From Trichoplax adhaerens (lineage: Eukaryota; Placozoa; Uniplacotomia; Trichoplacea; Trichoplacidae), in assembly GCF_000150275.1 (NCBI RefSeq), contig NW_002060958.1, positions 1,455,310 through 1,519,309 of the forward strand: a stretch of DNA of 64,000 bases, in the 5' to 3' direction. The notes under the pieces are model-generated. The model was not told the DNA's origin and did no database searches. It was given only the letters and a program-made list of their open reading frames with translations. This document shows positions 25,851 through 39,110 of this stretch, piece by piece. Position 1 is the stretch's first letter; every line of letters begins with the position of its first letter. Position numbers and translations under genes: made by a program.

Positions 25851-26093
25851 TTGGACTCGGACTCTGGGAGCGAGTGTCACGTTGTTCAACGTGAATTTTC
25901 CCCCAGTCCTACTGTCCTACTGTGGGTGGATAAGCTGATGTTTCAATCCCCAGTACTGTTAGTACGCTGTAGAAAAAGAGAAACGCTTTTATTTTTGCCT
26001 ATGGACTGTACTATCCAGTAGTATTGCACAGTGTCTTCAACCAACGCTTTCATTCCAGGGTGTCCTAAAATAGATTTTGACGACATCGCTAAT

Positions 26094-26662
26094 CTACAGT
26101 ACGTCGAGTACAGTACAGTGACAATACAATTGCACTGAAGAGAGTGCTGTACTGTACAGTACACTGTACTGTACAGTGTACAGTATACAGTACCTTGCAT
26201 ATTGTACTGTACTGTACCATGAAAAGAGGAATGGACAAGTGGACAATATAATGACAATACTGTACCATATTGAACTGACGAGAGTATACTGTACGCCTAT
26301 TGCATATTGTGCCATGGAAAAGAGTAACCTGGGTAAGTGGGTATCCCTTTGGGAAAATAAAACCAACCTCTACAGAACTGTGCAATGGCACAGTTTACAC
26401 TATCAAAATGATTGTACGATGTACAGTACAGCAATGTTATTCTTGTAGCAGATAGGTTAATAAAAGTAGAAATGAAATTTGCTGCTATCTATTGTATGTC
26501 ATATACAGTATATCCAATAGAAGCATTTCTATACAGACACAGTAAAGGCAAAAACTGGACGTGCACGAGTAGTCCACAAGCATGGTAGTAAGACCGCAAA
26601 GGACAGCACTACAGTACAGTGCACAGTACAGTCTTAACAGTGTACCGTACAATGTACTGTAA
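26094..26662. repeat. Two clusters of GTACAGT/ACTGTAC palindromic words
   Basis: Cluster one (26094-26222) is made almost entirely of overlapping GTACAGT and ACTGTAC words in both directions. Cluster two (26601-26662) has the same composition around TACAGTACAGTGCACAGTAC. The DNA between them is not repetitive. The same word family occurs in the other divergent intergenic regions of the window. Confidence 0.85.
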
Positions 26663-28816
26663 CACGGGAAGTAGAATGAGAGGAAATAGTGCGGCCTGAT
26701 TCATTGCCATGGCACCCTCCAAAAATAAAATGGTCTAGGTGAAATCAAGACTAAACTACCGGTATAGAGAGATAGTATATAGGAATTTCAACGGAATACA
26801 ACTGGGATCTTTTAACGAAGGGGGTAACATCGAAAAGAAGCAGACTGTAGAGATACTGTACAATATACAGTACAGTGCATGACTGTGTGCTACGGAAATA
26901 TCAAACCGACAAGGATGGAAGATTAGTCGGAATTTTACTATACAGTTCAAAGACGAGAATGATAGCACGGTATGTCCAGTTGGTTTCAAAATACACATTG
27001 CAAGAAGCAATGAAGGATGACAGTTGTACAGTAGTCACTGGATGGCATATCGGCATACAGTACCTTGTTAAAGACTAATATCGACATTTTCAACAAGTGT
27101 ATAGTAGTTACTAGCAAATCAATCCTGTCCATCAATCAATCACGGAATTGATTCACCAGTCCACGGTATAACGTATTTTATCCCCCTATGATAACGAATG
27201 CATTGCAGTTTGCATCTTTATGTGCAAATAGGTATCAATCCTACCTATGTAATGTCCATTTCCACTGTACTGTCTATGATACTACATCAACTTCCTGATG
27301 TTTTACAAGCCAGTACAATCAACTTGATTTTGAATCCAAATTCTTCACAGTCCTATCCATGTCCTGTTGTAGCGTCATCAAATACAATTTACCAACTGTA
27401 AAAGTAGGAAATAATTATTTCCCTAATTATTTTTCTCTACTTGAACTGAATGTTGCTTAGCACCAATGGAAAAAAGCTCTTCGTTGACAGCCTTTCAAAT
27501 CTACTCAGTTCACAAATGGCAGCATTATGTACAAGCAAAAGCGATAGCAAAAATAATGTCACTAATGCATGCTATAGTCTACTAGTACTTTACTGCCCTC
27601 CATTGAAAAATCAACGAATGCATGACATCATTTTTGTTTACTTGCCTTACTGCTAGGAATAATGAAGTGTAAACGCAGACTAACTACTGGTTTAGTAGTA
27701 GAGTATTAGTGGTTTTTACTCAGCTGATGGGCGCATCCATAAGAGCGAGTAAATTCCTTTTTCATCTGTTATGTAAATATCTGCGAGTGCACAACGGCTA
27801 AGAAAGCTGCAAACCCAATTCAACGATTTAATCCTCATCGATCGTATCCTAATGTGCTCTCTATAGCTATCAGCTCTACTGGATATCACGACAGTCGTTT
27901 AAAGTAGCTCAAATATCCATTGGAATAGTGATTCTAGCCGGGCCAAGACTGATTGAGCAGGCACACATACGATTATCCGGATAGTGCTATCGTTATCCGG
28001 ATCAATTTTAAAAACTTTCATCAACAGAGAATTGATTTTACCAGTTTGGAGAATTGCAAGTAAATATCAAAATCAACGCGTTCAAGGGACTTTTCGCCCA
28101 GGTTAGATTAGTCACGAGTACACTTAGCAATACGCGTAGATCCTAATCTTGAAAGTAGACGTTGCTATCGAATACATTAAAATTCTAGCTTATAAACTGT
28201 TCCAGTAATTGACATCATTTCAAGTATCAAAATAAAACTTTCAACATGTACCAATCGTTGGTTAATGGATGAATGATCAATTAGTAGTACTGTACAATCG
28301 AAATAGTATCCAGTGGTTGTACTCTTTACCATGATTCAATATCGATGATAAACGGCTAAAACTCGCCATCAAAGGTTCATTTCTTGCGGTAACATCATAC
28401 TGTAAACTGTGATCACGGTCCTCTCAGCCTATCCTCAACCGGTATTTTTACAGTATTGATCGGCGAAACAGATTTCAACAGGAATAATTAATCATCTAAC
28501 ATTGAATGTATTTTCCCATGCTTAAGTTAATGCAATCGTATACTAATCCATTAAGTAGTTGAGTATTGTTATTATACTATCTACAGACTGCGATTGATCC
28601 ACTCCTGTCGATATGTTGTACAAGTTATAAACTCTCCAACAGTTAATTAAGGAGTTATAATATTGTATACAGTATAACTGTCAAGCACACTCGATATTAG
28701 TTAGCGATTCAATTCAATACAGTCTGAAGACAAAATTAATTATAAATCGTAAATCACTATACTAGTCGTTTGCGATGAAGTACTAATCTGCTTACACTGA
28801 TTGATACTTTTACAGG

Positions 28817-30675
28817 ATGTCGACGGTAAGGCGAGAACAAAGTGATCAGTCCGTTAACGATTCAAGGTTAGTAGAACACGACAATAAAGTAACCAGTAGT
28901 GTAGGAAAAAGCAGTTGTGATAGAACAAATTATCGATAAATAACATCGTTATCAGATTATATTAATAGACTAACTGTTATCAATAAATTTTATATATTGT
29001 TTCAAATACGTAATGTCATGTAGGCCCCAGTCTAGAAGTAGTCTACCGAACGGAATCGAGCAGGTATATAGATATTACTACTCGTAAAAAAAACAATTCC
29101 GTATCGTATGTACAAAGTTGAGTCTTGCAATACTTTGCTATAGAACATCACTTTATAATTATTTCTAAGAGATAAATATCAATCACCGTTTCATTCCGTG
29201 TTGGCTGAAATGTTTATTTCTAATAATCCTATTACCATTCCGACTCAAAGTATTATTATACCGCGTTTGACGTGAATGCAAGCGTACAACGCGAAAGGTC
29301 TAGCAATCGTTTCTTATTTTAGGGTTTTTGTTTTTTCTTCAGAGACGACCAAAGTCTGGCCAATTAGAAATACTACCACCAGATGGTAACAAATTTTACA
29401 AATATCTAAATAAGCATCTACTTCATCGACGCTATACAGAATTTTTACTATCGTAGATATGTTCACCCCAAAATTTGAAGTCATACAATAATTTGTTATA
29501 ACGTTACATAGATTTATTTCAATCTTCTCAACCTAAATTGCTTAACAAGCTCAACCCTTATGTCATAAATTAATGTACATAGCGCCGCACTATAAAAGAT
29601 TATACAGTATTATTGTACAGAATCTCATTCCTTAAAACGATGAAGAATCATTGGGTAGTTATCTACGGTAGCTTAAAGTACGGTAGCATACTTACTTTAA
29701 ACGTAATATGAATTTGTAGTTACTTTAGCACCTCATTGCACCTAAAAATCAATCTCTGTATTGAATATCTCAAAGCCGAAAATGATTGATTCATTAGACG
29801 TACAAACAAAGACACTGGTTTCTTTTCATACCAAATCTAGATGAAAAAGTAAACGAAGTATGCGAGCAATTAAGTGAAACTGAACTGTCCGATGCTTCTT
29901 TGTCTGATGATTCTGCATCTGACGATGATTCTGCATCTGATATTGGGAATACTTCAAGCGCCTCTAATGGTATCCAAAATAACCATGTCAATTACAGAAA
30001 TCAAAATGGTACTGTCATGACATCCGGACTAGATCAACAACAATCGCCTCTAGAACTCATCAGCGATGTATGTCTATATAACTGTAAAGAAATTGATACA
30101 CGATAAAAACTGTATGTTATCCTTTAATCATAATGAATATTTCTTGTAGTTTTTGTTACAAATTATGAAAAGTAACGATGAGGAGATTCACTATATGTTA
30201 CCCCTTAATAATATTTCATATTTCTTGTAGTTCTTATTACAAATTATGAATGGTAACTATGAGGAGGCTCAAAGGCTATGCGAGCAAAGTAAGTACTGTA
30301 CTTATAAGTGCAAATGATAATGTACGCCCGTATGTCTAGTTTATATAATGTTATATCCAAGCCTACAATACATTAATAGTAACTTCTCGTGCTTGGATAC
30401 GAAACAACTAAAATTGTTATAAAGATGTCTATTTTGATATCATCATACGCGTAATATTATTACTATCGAAAATTTGTTTAGTTTTAGAGGTTGAACCCGA
30501 CAACCAAACATGCCTTGAATATCGAGAAGTATTGAAAGAAAGAATTCAACTTGGTTAGTTGAGTGGTGTCAATTATAAATTATTAAATGATCTTAATTGT
30601 GAAATGCGCTATTTCAATTCGATTACTTTTGTAGACATTGAACCAAGTGATGAAGATACTGAAGAATCGGATAAC

Positions 30676-30712
<37 letters not shown>

Positions 30713-30927
30713 GTAGTAGTTTGGTTACCTCATCTGATGAAGTCGACGATAGTTTAAGCGACTATGATACGGACGATCTTAGTGATGAAGAAACTTCAAC
30801 ATCAGACTCTGAAAGTAGTCCTAACACTAAAAGTAACAAAATTCGGCGTCCGACACCAGCAGTCCATGTTAATGTGAAAGATAGTAATAGCAAATCAAAG
30901 TATGAGCCAACCTTTCTGACAGTGTAA
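28817..30927 (+). CDS. ERICH2-like acidic protein
   Basis: Seven exons: 28817-28866, 29024-29063, 29343-29385, 29841-30067, 30231-30288, 30482-30553 and 30635-30927. They total 783 nt (260 residues) with matching phases. The N-terminal half is polar and Ser/Asp-rich. Residues 121-163 form the conserved part: FLLQIMNGNYEEAQRLCEQ followed by ILEVEPDNQTCLEYREVL, a helical TPR-like pair resembling the C-terminal block of vertebrate glutamate-rich protein 2. The tail is very acidic, with about 12 consecutive Asp encoded by a (GAT)n run near 30680-30713. The molecular role of ERICH2 is poorly known, so I assign none. A TTTTACAG acceptor ends one base before the ATG, so a non-coding first exon is possible. 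Exon structure is more certain than orthology. Confidence 0.7.
30136..30268 (+). pseudogene. Tandemly duplicated exon copy, upstream copy decayed
   Basis: The segment from the TTTCTTGTAG acceptor through ATTATGAA..GTAAC.ATGAGGAG occurs twice, about 82 bp apart (acceptors ending at 30149 and 30230). The downstream copy is the functional exon FLLQIMNGNYEEAQRLCEQ. The upstream copy starts FLLQIMKSNDEE, then loses the conserved sequence and the GTAAGT donor. It keeps a good acceptor and stays open to the second acceptor, so mis-splicing or retention could occur. Confidence 0.75.
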
Positions 30928-33900
30928 CATCTGTTTTGTTTTGTTTGTATTTAATGAGCTGTTAAGGATAAATTTTTTTATCATGCTCTCCAATACTTAA
31001 CTATCAATTTATTGATAGCGTTTGTACAAAATTCAATGCTGTAAACATCTAATCAAGTATATTTTCATTTTTATATCAATCTACCATAATTAAAATTATG
31101 GATTCTATCTATTCCCCCTATAACTTGCAATGTATAGAGATATAGGCTTATGCAATAGTAAGGTTAAGCAATCTTCCATTAGTATTAAGTCAATTCAACT
31201 TTATCTAATCAAACTGATATCACAAGCCTATATCCTAAAACTATGAGTGCCTGATACAGTGGCAGTTATGCAAAATAAATAAATGTATCAGGCATAGAAA
31301 TCTCTATTGTTGTATTGAACTTCTGATCCTGATATTATAAACAATAAAGTTTAGTACTGAATATGACACGATAACAATCTACAGTAAACGTCAAAAATGC
31401 TTCTAATATTCAAGTCTCGTGTTTCATTTATGAAAAGGATCTTCTTTTATCAATTGAAATTTATTGCAAAACAGTATATAGACGTACAGTAGCAAATTAG
31501 TGAAAAAAGGTATGATAAAATTTTTCCATTGGAGAATGAAGCAATTTATCATTGGTGAAATATGCTGTTCATTTTGAAAGCCATAAATAGATTATAGTCA
31601 TATTTTTAAATTCATTTCTTATCTAACAGAAGACGTAGAATATTGTTAAAATGTCACAGTTCATTTTAACCCAACGATGTAAAATCGTCTATAAAAGTTA
31701 ACCTATGACCTATCGAATATAATGAACGGCGCCATATTTATATTTAGCCTTAAAATTACTCAGTTATGCGATCATCTAGATACTTTGTAGGAATAGCGTA
31801 ATATTCATTTAGTTTAGAATCAACTTCGATTAAATTGAATAGAAATCAGGTCAGGAAATGATTTTGTTTATCAATAGGTATTTTATGCACAGATGACCAT
31901 GAAATCCTGAACATATTATACGTATGAATACACGCAGGCAACACCCCTCTAATTTTATTGTTCTCTACTATAGGCAGAAAGATAGAAAAAATTTATATAT
32001 AAAACGTTGGGTTACACGATTACGCAAGAGAATTAAATCTTATTTTAATTAAAATCCAGAGTGAAAGGATAAATGTAGCAGAAACTTTCAAGTAATAGCA
32101 ATATACGTAGAATATACTAGCCGAATTAATGTCCAATCATTGCCATCTATATATCCAACTTTGCAGGACAGGATATCTAAAACAATAACGAGAGCATACA
32201 AATACACTGTGAAGATAATATTCGGTGATCTTAATTAGTGCTAAACAAACTTCTCTATTATCAGCAAACAAAGGTAAAACAGTCAAGAAAATGAATAATA
32301 AAATTACTTAGTATGCAATAAAATCGTTAATATCAAGACTACTGAATTTATTGTACTCAGTTTTTATCAGCACCTTTTAAGAGTCCTTCATATGGCTATA
32401 AATATATATAATTACCTCGAGTTAAAACGAAGCAGATAATAAAAAATATTTCAATACACACACGTGATATAAAAAAGCTTTCGAAGTTAAAGCAAAAGGA
32501 AATAAAGAAACTCTAAGGGCAGAAATCTCTTATTTTCATTGAAAGTAATGAAAGTTAACGTTTTCAGAACTTTTCCAATTCTAGTTATGTGTACAAGTGC
32601 TAGAAACAAAGAAACCCAGTAAAAACGAGCTTGATTGAATCTGTTCACAAGAGAATATTTTTAATATCTGAAATCTTCCCTATTTAAAATTCATATCCCA
32701 TTGAATAGTTTCTTCTATTACTATCGGATTTAAAAAAAAATTATTGTATAGAAGACATTTTCCCACGATACATCATTGTTACGTAGTAAACGATATCAAA
32801 CTGAGCCTGAGACATATATACGAGTACATATATAAAGCACAGCAGAAGACTTAAATAACGATGAAATAGCCTACAATGACTATAGAACGTATAAAATATA
32901 CTTAAAAGTCGATACTTGATGACCATACTACAGATATTAAGTACTGACGAAATGTAGCTTCTATAACATTTTAAAATAATTATACGTGGCTTATTTCGAA
33001 TTAGAAATTCAAACAAACAGGTCTAGATGAATTAATAGTTAGATAAGGCCATAGTAAATATTTTGGAATAATGTGCAATCTTAATAAGGGCAAGAATAAA
33101 GCTAACAGCAGTGATTTAAAAAAAACTGAATATTATAATGATCGTACAAGCAATAATCTATTCTCAATATCTGATATGTGATCAGCATGTCAGAGTGAAA
33201 TTCTTTGTATCAGCGGCATTTAAATTGATTATTACTTAAATTTTACTATTTACTCATTATCAGCCCCTAATACTGTATAATGCACCTTAAGTAGTTTTCA
33301 TGTTACAGAGATCGTTGCAGCATCAAATTAAAAAGCCAATTTTACATAATGTATTCGTCGTCACGAATTAATTTATAAAGTCATTTCAATCACAAAAAAA
33401 TTCTTGATCAAAAGAATTATCTAGACATTAATACATAGGTACATATTGCAGGAATTTCAATATTTATATTGAAAGAATAATTACCTTAAAAGGTAATACA
33501 TTATTGCATAATTAGCATTTAAAAGAATCGAAGAATGCATCGTTAAATATATATTATCTCACGTAATATTCAAATCAAAAAATAAAATCCGACTCGACAT
33601 TACAGTATAACTCCCTCTGCATTAGTTCAGGACATTGAACACCTTGCCTATTATAAATAAATACTTTCAATTATGTGGATGCTACACTTATAATTAACAA
33701 CGCATAGTAATATCATTTCATAATGGTTTAAGAACTAGCAATTGCATCAAATTTATACCGATACAAAATATTATGAGACTAGATGCTCGAAATAAATGAA
33801 GAATAAATACAATACTTGTTAATACCTTAACAGATTAAAGTTTCTACTTTGAATTAAACATTATGGCTCATAAAATCTTATCATAAATTGTTTAGTGCCG

Positions 33901-36181
33901 GTACTGTAAAAAATTGGGACATCATAATAGCCCAGAAAATTACACATTCGATATAAAGTTGATACATTATTTAACTTAACATTGCATATATATAGATAGA
34001 TTTGATATAGAGGCCAAGTCAAAGTATCCGCATGTAGCGGTAAATCAGGAATCGAAATACTGCAGTAGTTCGACTACTGTAATACGTTACCTTATGTAAT
34101 AATCAATTGACTGATCTACTACTAATTTAAAAATACATTGTTCTATTAACGTAAAAGAAAATATCAAAACATTTTAGCTAGCATTTTATATAAAACACTA
34201 TTACCAACTTAGAAATAACTGATAATGTTAGGTAAGACAGAATGGAATAAAGAAATAGGTAACTTGCAATCGATATTAAAACTGATGGCATATTACTTCC
34301 AATATTGGATAGAAAGTCAAGTTGCGTATAAATAAATGCCTTAATATGACAATATTAGGAAGTGCTTTTTCTATGTTCGTCTCACTAATAATTACTGTAA
34401 CGATGCTAATATCGTACATTAATTATAGAATAATAGACCATATTTCCTAATTAATATGTCGTTAACAATAAATTACTAAGCTATATTAGAAAGTAGTAAC
34501 TTAAATTTGTCACGTAGTGCCATTTAATGGATATTAATCAGCGTAAATTTAAGGTATTTCGAAACACTGGCCATAGATTGAATTCAAAGTCGACGTACTG
34601 GCAACATCAATCACTATGCCACATTAAAAGGCTATAACTCGATATTTATCCAATTACTGTTGCCTAAACTTTAAAAGTATATAATTACTATAATACATTG
34701 GATCATGTTTTCAAGACCTGCAAACATCAAGAGCTAATTATGATTATTACTAAGCTATGTACATACTAGAAGATTTATTTTACATTTAACATTAATACAC
34801 ATATCTATGTGATATCGGAAAGAGTAAGCTACACGCATCGTGAATCAGTTGATAGTTTCACAAGGATGAAATGTCTGCAATCAAAAATTCCAGACCACTA
34901 TTAGAACAGTACATATTCTGCGTAACTAGGTACTATCATTACGTAAGGAATATGAAAATAGTATACATCTCATAAAATACTGGATCGTACAAATCTCATA
35001 GAGTAATAATCAATCATTACCCATAAATAGAAGATGTCTGCTCTCTATTTTCAGTACTAGTTTCTACTAGATATCAACAGGGTAAAGCATGCGTATTTAT
35101 CCTGAAATACTGTATGATACTTCAAGGTTGACATTACAGTAATAATCAATTTTCTAAACTATACGAATTAGGAGATATCTAATCCACATTTACTATATTG
35201 CTTCTTCATCAAAATTGGCACAGTTGACGCGAAATAATAAATCATATTTCAAAAGTCAATACTTTAACAACAATAATCTCCAAGACATATTAGAATGAAT
35301 CAACTTTGTCATCAAGATACTAATACCGAAAAATTACAAGGGTATTCATTCACCACAAAGCCAAATTTCAAAACCAACACACCAGTAATACTCTAATTAC
35401 TTTCCCAAGTTAGAGGAGTTCGATTCCTTCAACAGATACGTATATTACTATTTAACAGGATTTTAAAGAATCGTATTCTTTACCCTTAAAATCTTTATGT
35501 TCGTAACTATAATGAATTGTTTCAATTTATTTCGTAACGAAACTTTCTCATAATTATGCCAGAAATTAGAAATGAAATTGCATTGATTTAATATATCAGT
35601 AACTTTAGTCAGATAAATGTTAAAAACGTCACAGTCCGTAAATTAGCAATGCAAAATATCAAATCATTCTTAAATTGTAAAAAGACAGGAGATGTTTTTA
35701 ATATAGTTTATTTTGTTAGTATCTATGATATAATTACATCTTGCAGCATTTATTTAATCAATATAAACATATAGAACAAACAATAATTCATGTAGAGAAA
35801 TTTAATTTCATCTTGTAGGAACTATAAAGTAATCAGCTAGATTTCCCAAACATTTATATCATAAGCAATAGAAATTGCCTTAACCCATTTATTATAGAAT
35901 TAATTAATGTAATAATGATAATAATCGATTTCGATCGAATGTTTTGCAGCAACTGTACGCAATAATATTAATTAGTGTTATACATAACTTAACTTTATAA
36001 TTTCAAATACTCTACAACGATAGTGTCAAGATTTATGATACAGTAGTGTTGTACATAACTTAACTTTATAATTCCATATACTCTACAACGATAGTGTCAA
36101 GATTTATGATACAGAATTAGTATAAGTTAATGGAGTTCATCGCGCAGTATGTCAGCAAATATATAGAAAATAAGCGTATAA
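30928..36181. other. Gene-free AT-rich intergenic region
   Basis: About 5.25 kb between the convergent ends of the ERICH2-like gene and the GPCR. Six-frame reading shows no conserved exon and no tRNA-like internal promoter. Base runs of A and T and short direct repeats are common but disorganised. The only clear structure is the 71-bp duplication at 35975-36117. Distal 3' UTR sequence of either gene may be present. Confidence 0.5.
35975..36117. repeat. 71-bp direct duplication just downstream of the GPCR gene
   Basis: The segment TACATAACTTAACTTTATAA through GTGTCAAGATTTATGATACAG occurs twice, starting at 35981 and 36052, with only a few differences. It lies 65-205 bp beyond the GPCR stop codon, so it may be inside the 3' UTR. 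Confidence 0.9.
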
Positions 36182-37273
36182 TTATGCTTCTTGAATGTAA
36201 ATATTAATCTTCCTTTTTCGATAGCATAACCAATTAACATTGGAATCTTCATCATGAGTAAAGCAGACACAGCTATAAAGGGAGCAATGCTGCGTCCAAC
36301 GTGTTATTAATTCAGTCACACCTTCGCGAAAATTGCGATTTAATGCGCCGTACATCATAGGATTAATGCTAATACTACTAAAAGCTAACAAATAAACAGC
36401 TAATTCAGCTGATTTTTGATTACCAAACAGAGATGAATCCAAGAGCATAACAACAATTAATGGTAACCAAAGAACCCAATTAACAAAGACAACAACTAAT
36501 AACGTGTATGTAACCTGTTTATCAATAGTATTATGAGGATGATAACTTCGCCGCCTAGGACTATATGAATTAACTGGCAATGCTGTATCATTATTATCCG
36601 ACATTGGCGATATTTTATGCCTCCATTGAGATTTAGGATTTTTATAAAGTAAACATAATATTCGAATAGCTAGGATAAAAACAGTCAGAAATGGAAGAAT
36701 TAACGTAATAATGATATCGATAAAACGAAAAGCACCCAATGGTTTGATAGTACAAAAACCAACCGCGTGGTTATACTCATAGCTACTAATAGATTCAAAA
36801 AAGGGCAATACAGCCATGATAATCGATTGACTCCAGACATAAGTAATCAAGATGAAAAATCGCTTCTTATTAATTAAACGTGTATAGGTCATAGGGTATT
36901 TTATAGAATAGTAACGTATATAACTTATTACAGTTAACGTTAAAATAGCTACATTAAATAAAACGACAATGAGAAAACCTATGGCATCACATGAATAATT
37001 GCCTGATGTCGAATTACCAAAAATCCATTGACCACTGATTAATGATGGTGGTATAAATGCTGTAACGATAATGGATGCTATAAAATGGCATACTGCGATA
37101 TTGATGATAAAAGCATTGGTATATGTGTATAATTGCTGATTTCGAGCTACGACGTAGAAAACTAAGAGGTTGCCACAAAATGCAATCATCGACACTAAGA
37201 TGATAAAGATTACACTTGTGATTGTTGAGCCATTCACAGCAACCAATTTAACGGCTGATTCGTGAGTAACCAT
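36182..37273 (-). CDS. Orphan class A (rhodopsin-family) G-protein-coupled receptor
   Basis: Intronless, 363 residues. Seven hydrophobic helices lie at about 19-43, 53-76, 95-121, 139-160, 183-210, 253-278 and 287-309. Class A landmarks: N35 in TM1 (1.50), R120 (3.50), W148 (4.50), P194 (5.50), W269 and P271 (6.48, 6.50), and N304-P305-x-x-Y308. C95 and C174 can form the standard TM3-ECL2 disulfide. Asn-glycosylation sequons lie at N14, N87 and N92. The C-terminus has a Cys cluster (330, 335, 337) that could be palmitoylated. Two near-universal positions differ: D2.50 is His63, and the D of DRY is Ile119 (sequence YIRY). TM7 has no opsin-type lysine, so it is not a light receptor of the standard kind. 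Ligand unknown; the family call is firm, the subfamily is not. Confidence 0.93.
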   Translation of the reverse strand: MVTHESAVKLVAVNGSTITSVIFIILVSMIAFCGNLLVFYVVARNQQLYTYTNAFIINIAVCHFIASIIVTAFIPPSLISGQWIFGNSTSGNYSCDAIGFLIVVLFNVAILTLTVISYIRYYSIKYPMTYTRLINKKRFFILITYVWSQSIIMAVLPFFESISSYEYNHAVGFCTIKPLGAFRFIDIIITLILPFLTVFILAIRILCLLYKNPKSQWRHKISPMSDNNDTALPVNSYSPRRRSYHPHNTIDKQVTYTLLVVVFVNWVLWLPLIVVMLLDSSLFGNQKSAELAVYLLAFSSISINPMMYGALNRNFREGVTELITRWTQHCSLYSCVCFTHDEDSNVNWLCYRKRKINIYIQEA

Positions 37274-38449
37274 TGGGTATTAATGATTTTGACAAATGGA
37301 TCAGCTATAAGTGAAAGAATACCAAATTTAGATAATTAGACCATATAAAGGTTGGTAATGATGCTGCTCTACCAGTTTAATAAGAACTTGTATAGGCGTA
37401 TACCCAATTTCCTTGTCGGTTGATATTTTCCGATTATAAGAAGATCATGGAATACCAAATTATGGCATATAATAAAAACAAGACTTGACAATAATATTCT
37501 TACGTATCTGTTTGGTTGATAAATTTTCTCTTGATAGCTTGTGTGCAATGGAATTATTGAAATAATGATCAATTAATCATGCACTGATTGTGAATACCAT
37601 TAGCACCTTTCTGGCTCTAATTTATTCTGGCTACGATATTCTATTCGTTAATTTGTTCGCAAAAGTAACAGCATCCAAATTCTGTTAACGTTAACAGTTA
37701 GCTAACGATCGTGAGTGATCAAGTAAGCAATTCTGGTCATACCTTAACAGAGAGATTATTCTGGACCATATATTTTCATTCTATTAAACCAGATGATAAC
37801 TTAGAAAATCTTATTGTCTTTAAATCTAATTCTTTTCTCTCAATCAAACTGAGAAAAACGCCAATGTAACCTCTACCAAATATTCTATGTTTAATTGCTA
37901 CTTAATAATTTTGAAATAGCATCCTATGCCAAGCATACGGCATGTAAATCTTTCGAAATAATAGTAATATCTTTTCTATACGGTACAATTCTAGGTTGAA
38001 GCCACTATAATTATTATCCTATTGATTTTTTCTAAATCACGATAATGATGCTTAGGAATGGTTCGTATCAATTCGAAGGGAAATTTTTACCCAGCTAGTT
38101 GCTGTATTTCTGAAATCAGAAATGGAAAAAAATCAATCATTTGAATTACTTCATAAAAATGAATCCATTCATTACTAGGTAATAGTTTGGCTATATTTAA
38201 CCAAATTTGGATTATAATATTCTATTTTTGTTGTTTCTTAATTAAATAAGATGTTTAATGTAATGTTTATAACTCATTTATGCGACAATTGATTTCATTT
38301 TCTCCTCCAAGCATAATTTTTCAGGTGGCTGAACATAAATGAATATATTTTGGTTCGATATGAATAGTTTTAAATTATTAAAGACAGTAAAGAAACTTGA
38401 GTATCTAACTTCCTACCAGAAAACCAATTATAGGAGCTCTACCGTAATT

Positions 38450-39110
38450 GCTCTTCATCGATTATTAAAACTTAAATTCTATTTAAGCAGCTATACATTG
38501 AGATTCTTATTTCTGAACTAAAAAATTTATGATACCAATATGATATTATAATTCTATTTTGGCAGCCGCACATTGAAATCCTTATTTGTAAAACGAAAAT
38601 CTGTGATAATAAATGTATAACAAACGGGACACATTCTATTATACTATAGATCTACTCGTCTTTGACGACAATAGTACCATTATAATTCTGCATCGACGAT
38701 GGCGTTGTACTTGAGATTATTATTCCTAACTGGATATAGCTCTGCTCGCTTTGGTTAAAATAAGGCGATTAGAATTATAGTAGCGGCGATGCCACTGTAC
38801 TTGAGATTATTACTCCTAGCTAGGATATTAATCGATCATACGGGGATGAATCTATTCTGCATCCTCACTAGCTCTATTAATAATAGATGGTGTGCCCTCA
38901 TCCTAATTATATATCGGCAACGAATAACTAGCATTTCCTTTATTTGTTATAAGTGCATCAATCTCGTAACAGAAATTGTTGTAATCCTCCAATTTTAGTT
39001 AATTCGCATTAATAGGATTTGATATCGGTCATAAAAAAAACTAGCATTTCCTTGTTTGCCATAAGTGCATCAGTCTCGTAAGGGAACACTGATAATCCTC
39101 CACTTTATCG
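38450..39110. repeat. Series of short diverged direct duplications
   Basis: Three neighbouring pairs are visible: AAATTCTATTTAAGCAGC / ATTCTATTTTGGCAGC (about 38471 and 38550); GTACTTGAGATTATTA (about 38707 and 38797); and CTAGCATTTCCTT..ATAAGTGCATCA (about 38928 and 39040). Offsets are roughly 80-115 bp. They look like worn remnants of tandem arrays. Confidence 0.65.

Larger units (their letters stand above)
25378..28816. other. Divergent intergenic region ATF-like / ERICH2-like
   Basis: About 3.4 kb between predicted start codons. The proximal part (25700-25950) is less AT-rich and holds a CRE cluster. Palindromic word clusters lie at about 26094-26222, 26601-26662 and 26855-26880. Several open frames of 60-100 codons here are built from the palindromic words or match nothing I know. 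From 27100 to 28800 I see nothing I can support. Confidence 0.4.

Noticed and set aside
25943-26448. Several overlapping 87-104-codon frames on both strands
   Set aside because: They are made of the palindromic GTACAGT/ACTGTAC words, which lack stops in several frames. There is no family signature.
26875-27656. Three 67-68-codon plus-strand frames as exons of one gene
   Set aside because: No consistent donor and acceptor phases join them, and none resembles a protein I know.
35405-35440. tRNA-like B-box (GTTCGATTCC)
   Set aside because: No acceptor stem, D-arm or anticodon arm can be built around it on either strand.
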